64,000 bases of DNA from Elmis aenea (taxonomy: Eukaryota; Arthropoda; Insecta; Coleoptera; Elmidae): assembly GCA_947652605.1 (NCBI GenBank), contig OX393577.1:23749466-23813465 (forward strand). The letters are read 5' to 3'. The position numbers were made by a program, and so were the translations under genes. The notes beneath the pieces were generated by a model. The model saw only the letters and a program-made list of their open reading frames with translations. It had not been told where the DNA came from and did not search any database. This document shows positions 37,287 through 49,403 of this stretch, piece by piece (within the stretch, counting starts at the first letter, position 1; each line of letters opens with the position of its first letter).

Positions 37287-38409
37287 CAGGGTGTTTCAGA
37301 CCACCCGTACCGGCACTTTTATTTGAAAATGCGACGTCTGACAAAAATGCGTATGTAGAATTGACTGACGCTATAGCGGCTTTCGTGATTAAATCGGAAG
37401 TGGCCAAATCCGGAAGTAACTATTAAAACTTAAATGGAACCATCCGGTTATTATTGCATAATTAGGAAGATATTTCACAAAAAAACTTTTTACTTGACAA
37501 ATTTTTGATTATCAGTATAGTTTGTGATCCGTTGGACCTAAATCATAACAACATTTAAAACCCCATTCGCATGTAACTGAGTTATGCACACCCCCTTTTT
37601 TCTTTAGTTTTGTCTCAAAAAAAATGAAATGTTAGACGTATAATTATCGTGAAACATATTTGATCATATTATGTACATTTACACTATTGTTTCACTTCCG
37701 CTTTCGCCGGAAATGACCCTGTGTGTTATTTCAGATGAAACAACCTGTATATTTTTACTTTTTTGGAAACAGGAAGCAATTTTGAATACAATTGCACTAT
37801 TTTGTATAATGTTTATAACCTCAAATAATTTTTGGCCGAAAAAGTTTTTATTTATTGACTGTAAGTCATTTGTTTTAAACGGAATGGTAGTGGTACATTA
37901 TACAAAATAGTGTGCTTGTATTCAAAATTGCTTCTGTTTCAAAAAATGTAAAAATATACAGGCTGTTTCTTTTGAAATAACAAACTTAGGGTCATTTCCG
38001 GCGAGACGGGAAGTGAAACAATAGTGTACACGTATCATATGTCTAAAATTTCGTTTAATTAAATACAAAACTAAATCAAAAAAGGGGGTGTCCAGAATTC
38101 AGTTACGTGCGAATAGGGTTTTAAATTTTGTTATGAGTTAAATCCAATGGATCACAAACTATACTGATAATCAAAACATTTTTCAAGTAAAAAGTTTTTT
38201 TTAGGAAACATCTTTCTAATTATTCAATAAAAACCGAATGATTCCATTTAAGTTACTTCCGGATTTGGCCACTTCCGGTTTAATCACGAAACGCTATAAC
38301 GTCAGTCAATTCTACATATGCTTTTTTGTGATAATTTTTTTTTCCCCATCTTTGTCAGACGTCGCATTTTTGAATAAAAGTGTTGGTACGGGTGGTCTGA
38401 AACACCCTG
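37287..38409. mobile_element. Palindromic TA element, near-complete hairpin
   Basis: It begins CAGGGTGTTTCAGACCACCC and ends GGGTGGTCTGAAACACCCTG at 38409, with TA on both sides. Arms of about 520 bp match inverted almost throughout, for example CCGGAAGTGGCCAAATCCGG-like sequence near 37396 with its inverse near 38255, leaving a loop of about 90 bp. Open frames inside are by-products of the palindrome. Confidence 0.88.
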
Positions 38410-38411
38410 TA

Positions 38412-41400
38412 TTTACATTAATTTCTGTATTAATAGGAACAGGACTGTAATAATCCCTAGTAGACGTCATAGTTGTGAGCTTTTTATTGCTTATGGCAGA
38501 TGTGTTGAAGTAGTTCGTTGCAGGCACGTTAGTTTTCGATATGTACTATTTTTTTTTTAAAGAAACTTTCGTACAAATACCTGATGTACTTAATTGTTCG
38601 TTTTTTGTTTTGTAGTCTGGCGGATTTATCGGTCTTAGTATAATGAGTTTTCAGCAGATAATATTGTTTTGTAGCAAATTACACAAGTACTAATACTCTG
38701 TTACGTTTATTCTACTCTTTTGGGGTTAATAACAATTCTTTGTTGTTTTTTTTTTTGTAAAACAGAAAACGAATTAAATCTTGCGACGTTTGCATACCGA
38801 AACGATCGGTTTTTGCATACTCCCATTGGGGTTTAAAAAACAATGAGAGATTCGAAATTGCCTACATAAAAAAATAATTAGTTTAAGTTGACAAGTCAAT
38901 TACTAGGGAATTGTGGATAAAAATTTGTACGCGGTTAAATTATTTTCTGGTGCTTGTTAATAAAAAAAATGTATTCTTGTATCCTGGACTAAACAAATCT
39001 ATTTAAAATCGAATTAATTTAATCTATGTTTGCATTACAAATATTTATGATAGTTGAAATAAAATTAGGAATTGTTAAAAACAATGTTTTTAAAAATGAT
39101 TGATCCCAATTATACTTTTGTTGTAACATGTGAACGAGTGAAGTATCTAAATATCTTTCTTTTTCATATTGCTGTAGCGTACAAAAGTTAATATAAGCCA
39201 CCCCTCTTTCAGTATTTTGATACAATGATTAATTGTACCTTAGCGATTTGAACGACATACCAAATATTGACGCAAATATTAGATTATTTTCCAATCTCCT
39301 GCAGGAATATAACTTCTGAAAAATAAAATAGTAACTGTGTGTTTGGTGTACAAAACCAAGTAGATATACGAGTAGACTTATTTAGTTCTATAATGTTGAA
39401 CGGTCTAGAATTATTTTTTATATAATTAAATAATGTGAGTATGTGCTGCTAGAAGATATTTTCAGTAAAATGTACGCACTCTGAAATAATGAATCGAGTA
39501 AAATCGTGTAAGCTCGTAGATTTAGTTTTCAGCGCGCTTTCAGCATATCAGTCGTGTATTTGCAGTGGGCCGAATAGCAGGGATTCTACTTAACTCTTCA
39601 CAATTCTAGCGCCAATTGCTGTTAGAGGTAAGAAATCAATTTTCTGCACTCTTAAAACCTGACTAAATTTTTTTTTGCTGAGGTAAAAATGTTGACAGGG
39701 ACATAGTCGTCTTTTCCACAAACTTTTTTTATTATCGAATGTTCGCGCTCCGTTGAGAATTGCCGATATATTTCATGAAAAATGACAAAAGAAACCATCA
39801 AACACTTCCATTTATAAATATATGCGCTGAAAGCTTGTTCATATGGGTTTTTGATTGATAAAAGTCTTTTTAAATCTACTGAAATGTTGTAGCAGGCCTT
39901 ATTTTTGCGAATAGCTTTTATAAAAGTTTTATAATGGCGCAGAAAGTTGTCAAAGGAACATTTTTACTATTTTCTTTTAATCCCGGTGCGTTTAGTGAGA
40001 GCACTTGAAAAGGTAATATCGACAAAGAATTTTTTATCGCTCAACTGTATTTCAATATTGCCAATAGCAAGTTTTTGCGCCTTTTCAAGCAGGTTAATGG
40101 TGCTATTTTTGTATAGATCATAATTGTTTTTAAAATTGTACTTCTAATAAACTATAAATCATAAACTGAATTATAATAACTCGAGGGAAATACTTTTTTT
40201 AAATATCTTTATATCGGCATATAAATGTTGTAAAACTTATTGGCCTAACGAGATATTAATGGATGAATAAAACTGAAATACTTTTTTTGTGGAAGCTGAA
40301 GTTTATGAATATTTATCCTAAATATTAAAATGATGGGCCGTAACAGATTTTTGAATTAAAAGATTCAAACTGTTTACAAATTTGTGTACTAGAAAATTCA
40401 ATCTATTTTTTTGCGTTTACTCAAGCCTGCAAATCAGTGTAAACTTATTATTCTCTAGCGAATGCCTTGGTTATTTTGCTGAAGTAACGGATACCATTTT
40501 TTCTGTAGTATAGATTTAAAAAATCATTTTTATATTCAGTATTTTTAAATTACTTTTTATCCATAAAGTTTTATTATTACATCACTGTACTGAAATTTAA
40601 AGCAAAAAACAAAGTATTTTGCATATCTTTTTCCAATATGTATAATTATGAAAGATGTACAGGTTTTGAAGTTTCAAAAACTTAATCCTCTGAAACGATT
40701 TTTGACTTTCTAGTATTTTTTGGTAATTGTTGTTACTGTACTTAAATTTATGATATTTAGTGAGCTGAATTGGTTAAGATGATTATCGCCTCAATCAAAA
40801 TATCAAAATATCAAAATTTGAGCACATCTTAACTTACTGACTAGCTGAAGCATGTATTAACTATTTTGAAATCCGGTGATCGTAAATTACAACCTTTGTC
40901 AGCAAACTTCAAGGATAGGAAATAAGAATGATTGCCTCCAACTAACATGAAAAGTTTAATCAGTTGTAGTGACAATCGAGTAGAGCTTTTATCAGTTGAT
41001 TTCATTCGGTATTCATGCAGTTTTAACAAAATTAGGTCTGTCTAATCGAATCTGTGTGCGTGAGGCGTTCTTGACTCACGAGAAGTAGTTTTCAATCATG
41101 CCTTTTCACCCAGAATTAATTGGTAAGACGGTCACACTTGTACTTCTTTTCGAAATATTTTTCTTTTTCTACCTTGTTTTTGTTTACAGTAATTAAACTT
41201 AACGCAAAAAATCTGTTTAATATTGAGTCCACATTAAATGTATCAATATTTCTTTTCAGCCAAAATGATAAGTACACGCACAATACTGTTTCCTTCAAAA
41301 ATGATGAGGATTTTTTTAAATGTAACTTTATGTGATTCAAATGGTTTTTTAACTGTCTATGAATAAAGTACTTACAGACAATTTTTTCATTTTTAAATAA

Positions 41401-41824
41401 AAGTGTATGCTTCCTTGTAAAACATAAATTCTTTATTAATATGTGAATACAGTAAGTCATTTTCATAATTATTATAAAGTAATCAAGTAATAAAAATCGC
41501 TTCACAGTAGACAGTTGTTGACTACTATATTCAAACATTTTTAGGCACAGTGAATCAGTAATCATTCCACTTCTAATTTTAACACTGGAAATTTGAAAAA
41601 ATCTATTTAAGAGAAGTATTGTGCTTGGACATGTATGAACTTCCAAAGAGATAAAGAGGGCGCAAATTTACTGCTGTTTAATGTCTTAAAAGAAAAGTTG
41701 TAAAAGTTTTAATTAGCATCTTGAACAAATAATTTCCCAAGATCCCTGGAATCATTTAAACTTTTTTCGTTGAGATTCTTAAAAACCTGTTCGTCCATCT
41801 CCCATCAACCAACTGGCATATTTA
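38412..41824. other. AT-rich intergenic DNA, no supported gene
   Basis: The longest unassigned frame in the window (176 codons, minus strand, 41646-41116) lies here. Its composition is AT-driven and I recognise no domain. A possible promoter-like site near 39550 is described in the findings. Nothing else could be supported. Confidence 0.4.
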
Positions 41825-41869
41825 TAGTATGGAATTGAGAATGGCTTTTACAAAAATACTCGGCTTATA

Positions 41870-42507
41870 CAGGGTGTGTATAAATTGGCGGAAGCGCTAC
41901 ACGTGGCGATGTTCTTCGTAAAATTCCAAGTCGAAAATCTTGATACAAAAATGTTGTACCATGCTTCCTATGGCCTCAGGAACCATTTAAACAAACAAAA
42001 ATTGGCAACATTGCATACATTGATTTGCGTTTGGACATTTTTTTATCAGCAATTTTTACAATATTACAATACAATATTTACAACTTTTGTTCGAACTGAA
42101 AGCCTTCAGTTCGTAAACATAGCTGCAAAGTTTTGGGTATCGTAAAACACAAACTAGAAATAATTACGAAAAAAACAGAGATGACAGCTAAGGACAATGT
42201 TGCCATATGTATTATTTTCATTCAAATCAGTGATTTACATATTTTCAACACCAATTTTCGAAAGGAAGAACACAATATCTAGGAAAAAATACTATTCGAA
42301 ATTTATTTTTATTCCAAATTGCAGCTTTTTCATTTGCAAGTATTAAATAATAACGCTTATTAAAGGACTAAATGTCAAAACTTTGAGGACCTCTTGCAGA
42401 CACAGCAAGCATGATGGTACAACATTTTCGTATTAAGATTTTCGACTTGGAATTTTACGAAGAAGATCGCTACGTGTAGCGCTTCCGCCAATTTTTACAC
42501 ACCCTAT
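41870..42507. mobile_element. Palindromic TA element (CAGGGTGTGTATAAA family)
   Basis: The left end CAGGGTGTGTATAAATTGGC and right end GCCAATTTTTACACACCCT are inverted copies. The first ~100 bp (GGAAGCGCTACACGTGGCGA) is repeated inverted at the right. The loop has no coding capacity. Flanking DNA on both sides shares a degenerate ~40 bp direct repeat, with the identical core AGAATGGCTTTTACAAA at 41838-41854 and 42522-42538. Confidence 0.8.
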
Positions 42508-42550
42508 GTAGTATGTAATGAAGAATGGCTTTTACAAAGTTCGAGCTGTA

Positions 42551-45500
42551 CCAGATATTTTTGAAATACTACACAATTCCATCAGATGTTAAGCTAAAGT
42601 GTCCTAATGAAAGGTCTCTCATTGATGCTAAGTTTCCGTTATCGTCGTAGTCTACAGTTTTTCATAGCACAAAATATAAACCAATCTTTTATAACACCCT
42701 GTATCTCGAAAAGTAATGATTAGGGAATATTTCCTATTTGCTATTAAAATTCTTCGCCGTTTTATGAAACTCCATATAGTTCTGTATTAGGTTAGTAGGC
42801 GATATAAGATACACCTGCTCTACATTACCGTATGCAATAAAAATAAACTAAATTTATTTGAGTGTGCAAACTTCTGTTGTAAATATAATTAACGTGAAAG
42901 TCTTTGAACTGTAGCTTAGAGTCTAGCAACTCGTTTTTTATGTCAAAGATTCTAACGGTTCGATTCGCAAATATACATATACTTTTGCTTGTTTGATGTT
43001 ACTGTTCAGACACTCAAATTCACGAAGGTATATATAATATGAAGACAACCTAACAAAACAGAATGACAAACTAGCAAGAAACCAAATAATAAATCAAAGC
43101 AAACTGAGTGGGGCAGAAGTGAGTTGAAGTACTAGATTTCAAAGGTGGTAGAACACTTGAAATTGTATGATTACAGATGTCGACTGCGTTGTGTTCTTGC
43201 ATCCAATAGAATACTGTCAGATGATGCACGTGTACTTATATATCAAAATAATGCCTTATTTGTTGCTTTGAAAATATTGCTATTTAATTTTATAAACGGG
43301 CAATAAATTGTAACACTTTTCTCATAAATTTAAGCTCAAATGTTGTGTGAATAATCTATCATACTACCACAATACCTTATAGAGTTTCATGGAAATGTAC
43401 AATAAATTGCTACAACTAAATGAGCTAGCATGTAAACGTTAAGGTTGAGAGCAGAGTAGGTAGCGGTTTCGGACTAAAGAAATAATAACCTTAACAAGAT
43501 AATACAGTACATGTAACAAAGAGGATTGGCCAAACTGAAAAATAAAACTTCATTTATAAGATCTCTAAGGTCATCTCATAAACATAATTCCTATAATCGA
43601 TTGTAAGATATTTTTAATAAATTATAACATTTAAATTACATAAAGACTTAATTGCCAAGCGAAATTTTAACTTTAGGCTTTAACAAATTTTTAATTTCTT
43701 AAAAGCTCTTTCATTATATTAAATTTAATACATTAGAGACTTTTTAAATGTTCATTTTCTGTCGTACCGTAATTGCCTATTTAATATATTACCAAAAGCC
43801 TAATCTCTTCTTAAATGTCGCTTATCCTTTATCAAGGACTTGCCTGGATTGCTTAATTTATAAACGAAATTTATTATTACCCAGTTTTCGTTTACATTCT
43901 ATATCGCTAAATATGCAAAATAATAACAAAGTTCAGAAATTGAATTACCAGTTTAAAAATTCAACCATCTATGTTTTTTTCAGTATTTAACACATTTTTA
44001 ACTAGTCATTTCTGTTTATAATTATGTGCTAATTATTACTTTATTTTTAGTCAATTGTGTGAATAAATAACACAGATTTTTTTATATATGTAATACGCTC
44101 TTTGGCAAGGATTAATTACGGTAATTTATATTTTTCACAATCAAAATAACAACGAAGTTTTTAAAAAAATTTGGAGTTGAAATTCATGACCGAAACTGTA
44201 AAGGTGGTATAAATTTACAACCCTCTCTTGCTAGGAGTCCCACTGCGTATGCCCTGGTCAAATTTTGTTTAATCTATATGGATTAATGCTTGTTAAGCCC
44301 CTAGTGAAATGTTGACAAACATTAAACAACACAAGAACACAATATTATTATACACTGTCAGGTTGATACTGTTTAAAGTTACATTACAATGTATTTAAAC
44401 TGTTATAAAATTAGAGCTTTAAAACCACTATGCAACAAAGCAATATTTTAAAAGTATTTTTAGCAGAATCATTAGCAATTAATATTTCTTACGCGTTTAT
44501 AATAAAAGATCAAGCTATAATTTCCACTTTTTGTGCAGAAAACTAAAATTATAAAGAAAAACTTTAATACAAGTTTACAAAAACTGAACGCGTAGAGCCT
44601 TATTTTTATTGAACCCTGGACTACACTATCAGGAAAATAAAAAGGTTTTCCCTCTCTGTTTTTCCAGTTGGTAAACATTATGTGACCACTAGTTAATTAA
44701 ACTTCTTTTCTTAATAATTTTTTTTTATAGTTTGATTTATAAGACGATTATTGCTTTTATTTAGGTTTTTTATGCGTAACAATTAAATTTATTTGCGATT
44801 TGGAGCTTTTATTATTCTACACTTTATAGAAACAGTTATATTAATATTTAATATCTTCTGTTGGTATATTACGGTGCCTTAAGTACGTAGATTAAAGTAT
44901 AGAAACAAGGGATTGAAAATCATTAAACGCAAGTTTAGTTTAGAGGGGTTGGTTCATAATTTTTATAAAACAAAAATAAGTATGGTTTTATAACAAAACA
45001 GTTTAGACTTGTTCACTTGTTTATGCATGTAAATAGTTTTACGTGAAACGTAATTATCAACTCAAAAATGTGTCATTGTTGAATCGAGACTAAGTTTAAT
45101 CGAATTTGTTAGTATTAAGTTATAAGTGTATTCAAGTTTAAGCACGTTTTACTGCTTTGAGCTCAACTAGGCATAATTATAAAGTTCTAGCCTACTATTA
45201 ACTAGTTATTAATGAGATTTTACTCCTGTAACCCAATGTAGGCACGTGAGTATTACGTTATTAGCAGAATTGAAACAGATCCCTGCGTTAAGTATGCAAT
45301 AATCAAGCATTAATTAAGCTTTTGTATAATATTAAGATCCCATTTATTAAAAGCGTTTTTTATTTCAAATTATTAACTTTTTTTAAATTAAACATTTTTG
45401 ATGCAGTGTAATTTCTCAATTAATTTTGGAGTACAAATCAATTAAGTTGACGTGATATCAAAAATAGAAAAATTTTTAATAGCGCCGTTATTAATTGGGC

Positions 45501-45889
45501 AACAAAAAACACAACCTTAAAAATATTCACAGTGAAAGTTATACATAATTGAAAAAGTGTTGTAATATTTAACTTCGCATGTTATTGTGCACCCAACAGA
45601 AAAATCATTTGCTACAAATTGCTGTACAGCCACACAGCCAGTAACATTCAGCAACCATCTTTACTAAAACAATAATCCACATTATATCATAAAATTACTT
45701 TTAGATCGTACTGACTAAACTTACTTTATTCATATTTCTTAAAATGCACACATTTGCTAGCGTAAAATTTGATTTAAACAATAAAATTCCACATACGCGG
45801 TATGCTTCGAGTCATGAAACCGAATCAATAGTAGTTCATATTGCTATAAGTACATTTGACCTACCGACTCGTGTGTCTAATTTTAAGAG
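42551..45889. other. AT-rich intergenic DNA, nothing firm
   Basis: A lone ACACCCTGTAT end at about 42694 is a stray piece of the TA-element family. Otherwise no gene or repeat could be supported. Confidence 0.5.
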
Positions 45890-45957
45890 CACAAATTATT
45901 TGCTATAATTTTTTTTTATTTGTCACTTGCACCACGCTATAACAAATAATATAAATT

Positions 45958-46240
45958 CAACTTGGATTTCATATTTGCCACTAGGATTTAATATTTGCTA
46001 CTTAGATTAATATTTGCTAAATGAATTTAATGTGTGTCACTCGGATTTAATATTTGCTACTTGATTTAATATTTGCTACTCGGATTTAATATTTGTTACT
46101 TGGATTTAATATTTACTACTTGTGTTTAATATTTGCCACTTGAGTTTAATATTTCCTACTTGGATTTAAAACTTGTCACTAGGTTTTAAAGTTTTCCATT
46201 TTGATTTAATATTTGCGACTTGGATTTAATATTTGTCACG
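45958..46240 (+). repeat. Left ~21 bp tandem array of the MULE
   Basis: About 13 imperfect copies of a 20-22 bp unit close to ATTTAATATTTGCTACTTGG run without spacers. Units vary at several positions, so the array is old or evolving rapidly. Confidence 0.85.
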
Positions 46241-46415
46241 TTTATAGATACGAGTAAAATGTAAAGGACGAGGTAAATATGATAATTGGATAATAAAACA
46301 TGAATATGAAGAAAATATAACCTAAAATTTATTCAGTCTGATCAATACATTAAATAAATGCTATTTCAAAAATAAACAATATGAAAAGAGCAAGCATAAT
46401 ACGAAATTTGCTTCA

Positions 46416-48046
46416 TTATTGCATCAACAATGCCTTCTTCGCTTTTGAAGGTCTTCCACGTTTTCGTTTTGACTCGATATCAACATTTTTCGCTTCGGGA
46501 GGTGGAAAAGCTTTCTTCAGCTCAACAGCTATTCCTACAGTATGTTTGCAAATAAATTTTTTTAAATAAGGAGGACAATCACACTGTGCAGCCAAAAAAT
46601 TGCCATCATTAGGGAAAGTAACGTTATAGCTATAGAAAGAATTAATTTTAAATTCATCGAATGTTTCAAAGCAATCAACTTTTATATCTTCATTTACCGC
46701 TTCAATTTTTCTTGAGGGAAATGTATAAATTGTAGTACTTGATGATGACGATATACTTTTAATATCTTTCTTAGTCTTAGCCCAATTGTAAGCACTTGTC
46801 CAAATATCTAGGGTTACAGTAGGTTCTGTTTTAAATATTTTTAATCCATTACTATAATTTTCAGACCATTGTTCAATGTATCCAAGAGTTAAAGTTAAGA
46901 AACGAGATATTGGTAATCGTTCTCTTAAGGTCTCTTCACACACATCAGTCACGGCGCGTCTCAGATCCGTCACCGTTTTGTCTCAGTCATACCCACGATG
47001 CCTATTCACACACGTCAGTCAGGCGTCAGGCAACTGACAGGCGACTGACGGACTGACAAGATAATCGTGACTGCGCCGGATGAGTGTAGATGAATCAACT
47101 TAAATTGCATGAAACGATATTTTTTATGACTGACGGTTGACGGAACTGACGGATCGGAGACGCGCCGTGACTGATGTGTGTGAAGAGACCTTTAATGTAG
47201 CTTCTTGTTTAATTACATTGTTGACACTTTCTAAGGCATTGTTAGTACTAGGAACATCACTACAAATAGTACAAATACCTTCGAACCAATTTCGATTGTT
47301 TTTAATCCATTCCCTGGTAAAATATTGAACAAAATCTGATTCAGTCTCATTCCATTTTTTGATGAATAATTCTGTTGCCTTCATAAAAAAATCTTTTGTT
47401 TTGCTCAGTTGTAATTGTTGTATGTCATTCAATATTTCCTTTTTAATTTTTTTATCTTTGATAAGTTTTTCTAGCTTCTTGTCTATGTTTTTCTTCATGT
47501 GAAACCAACACATAACGATTAATGTATTTTTGTCAAAAACATTTTTGAATGCATTTCGTATGCTTGGTGCAGCATCTGCAACCAGCACATGTGGATTGAA
47601 ATTGTAAGAAAATACCTGCTCAATGCAATTTTTAAGACTTTGAAATGTGAATCTAAAATCTTCCTCTGATTATTCTCCTGAACAAACAGAAATTCCAAAA
47701 CAGTGAAAATGCCTATCTTTGTCTGTAGTTCCTAGTACTAGCACGGGGTATCCTTGCCAAACCAACTTGTAAGTTGCGTCAGCATGAATGTGGTTGAAGT
47801 ATTTTGCATTATTTAAAAGAGCTTTAGAAGATATAAAAAACCGGAAATAGAAATTATCTTCTTCATAAGAAATTTCACGTGCTACAACAAAGGCTTCATT
47901 TTCAATATCAGGTATATTAGATTTTTCAATCAACATCTTTTCTAATTCTCCAAGAAAAATATTACTACGACCAAATTTCTTTTTTCGCAAAACTGAAAGA
48001 TAATTGTACAATTGAGTAATTTTTGGTGGCGGTGGCGGTTAGAAAT
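46416..48046 (-). pseudogene. MULE transposase with SWIM finger, interrupted
   Basis: The product would be a Mutator-like DDE transposase. From 48040 downward the frame reads KITQLYNYLSVLRKKKFGRS, then HIHADATYKLVWQGYPVLVL with the first catalytic Asp, VLVADAAPSIRNAF with the second, CWFHMKKNI with the C/H pair typical of the insertion domain, and NNALESVNNVIK with the catalytic Glu. After the MITE it resumes RERLPISRFLTLTLGYIEQW and ends in a SWIM zinc finger, CDCPPYLKKFICKHTVGIAV, and the basic RKRGRPSKAKKAL. Defects are an in-frame TAA near 47673 (after CSGE), the MITE insertion, and loss of the N-terminus, where the frame meets a stop at 48041 beside the repeat array. Removing the MITE and one TTA copy restores the frame (EATLRERLP). 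Confidence 0.87.
46928..47191. mobile_element. 264 bp PIF/Harbinger-like MITE
   Basis: Ends AGGTCTCTTCACACACATCA and the exact inverse are flanked by TTA at 46925-46927 and 47192-47194. The 3 bp TTA duplication is typical of Harbinger. Inverted similarity covers about 35 bp (TCAGTCACGGCGCGTCTC). It interrupts the MULE transposase gene. Confidence 0.87.
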
Positions 48047-48058
48047 TAATTCGAAATG

Positions 48059-48225
48059 GACAAATATTAAATCTAAGTAGCAAATATGAAATCCAAGTGG
48101 TAAATATTAATTCCAAGTAGCAAATATTAATTCTAATTAGCCATATATTAAATCCGACTGGTAAATATTAAAATTCAGTAGCAAATCTTACATCCAAATG
48201 ACAAATATTAAATACAATTGGCAAA
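48059..48225 (-). repeat. Right ~21 bp tandem array of the MULE
   Basis: About 8 imperfect units like AGTAGCAAATATTAAATCCA, the inverse of the left array, end with CAATTGGCAAAATTTC. Confidence 0.82.
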
Positions 48226-48501
48226 ATTTCTTTATTTTTATAGTGCAATAATTAGTGACAGAATGATTTATTTTTATTTCATTTTATTTTCTTTTTATTG
48301 CAAAAATTATAATTTCATAGCATTGCACATATAGCAACTTGATTAATTATAATAGCGTCCACAATTTTTTAAATGACATTCTTGAATTAAAATTATTTCA
48401 TTTCAATTTATTTTTATAGCATTTAAATAGCACCCTAATTTTAATGCATTGAATAAAAAAATAAAGGAAGGAGCATTTTAACCATCCTAAAAGGTGGGTA
48501 C

Positions 48502-49391
48502 TAGAGATTCTGTCCCGGGAATTTCCCGAGACGTAAGTCCCGGGAATTCCCGGGACTTTCTTAGTCTCGAGTCCCGGGACATTTAGTTCGAGACTCGAGA
48601 CGAGACTAAATGTTAGAGAACACTGAAATTAATTTTTTATACTTCTAATTTTTAAACAAATTTTACTGCCACGAGTTTAGCAAAAATATTTTGTTTCATA
48701 ATTTTTTGTTTATAGTTTATACTAACAATAAGTATTTACTTAACTTTATTTAAATTTTTTGTCTGCCATATTTAATAATTTATGTTTATTTCTTGTCTGC
48801 TTTAAAGCTAAAGGATAATTGTTAAGTTTATTAGTAAAAATATATTTTACTTATGCTTGATATGTTTTAAAGTTTAATGAAAATTGTTTAATTTATTTAA
48901 AATAGGCATTAACTTGGAAATATATATGTACCTACTTTATTTACTGTAGAATGTAGACTTAATTAAAAATAATAATAATACTACTACTACTATACTTTGT
49001 TTATAAAATAAATGCTTCAAAAACAAAATCCGTGAATTTGGTTTAATTTAAAAAAAAACAAATCTGTCAACTGTCTCGACCGATTCACGATCACGATACG
49101 TGCAAAGAAGCAATTTTAAATATGTAGCGGGTGCTTTCAGAAACAATGTCACGGTCAAGAAAACTTATTTTTTACAGTGAAAGTAGCCGATGAATTTTGA
49201 GTACAGGAATATATCATCATGTTTCTTGCACCTTGTAAAATCTTCCGTCATGTTTGACGGGTTAAACCACTAATTTTTAGTATGTAAATAAAATTCGCAA
49301 AAGTCTCGAAGTCTCGGGAATTTCCGGGACTTTGATAAAAAAAAGTCTCGAGTCCCGGAACTTTAAAAATTGTCGAGACTCAGAATCCCTA
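48502..49391. mobile_element. 890 bp hAT element, TSD GTGGGTAC
   Basis: Identical 8 bp flanks GTGGGTAC lie at 48494-48501 and 49392-49399. Ends are TAGAGATTCTG and CAGAATCCCTA. Subterminal sequence is rich in TCCCGGGA and TCTCGAG motifs on both sides (GTCCCGGGAATTCCCGGGAC near 48536). The AT-rich interior encodes nothing recognisable. Confidence 0.9.
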
Positions 49392-49403
49392 GTGGGTACA
49401 GAC

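Larger units (their letters stand above)
45890..48260 (-). mobile_element. FB/NOF-like MULE element
   Basis: A MULE transposase gene (minus) lies between two arrays of a ~21 bp repeat in opposite orientation. The left array, 45958-46240, has about 13 units like TTGGATTTAATATTTGCTAC. The right array, 48059-48225, has about 8 units of the inverse, like GTAGCAAATATTAAATCC. Drosophila Foldback elements also have tandem-repeat inverted ends, and their NOF partner encodes a MULE transposase, so the organisation corresponds. Outer edges are approximate; sequences near 45890 and 48250 share only a weak inverted similarity. Confidence 0.72.

Noticed and set aside
37287..38409. Open frames of 70-79 codons inside the palindrome
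   Set aside because: The inverted arms give mirror-image frames, and no motif is recognisable.
41116..41646. 176-codon open frame on the minus strand
   Set aside because: It is the longest unassigned frame, but its composition is AT-driven (many F, L, K, I), it has no recognisable domain, and no transposon ends or gene context surround it.
45958..48225. CRISPR-like array of ~21 bp repeats
   Set aside because: Repeats are contiguous without unique spacers, imperfect, in two opposite arrays around a MULE gene, and the DNA is eukaryotic.
48530..48620. GC-rich TCCCGGGA cluster as a CpG island or promoter
   Set aside because: The cluster is mirrored at the other end of a hAT element with exact 8 bp duplications, so it is subterminal transposon sequence.
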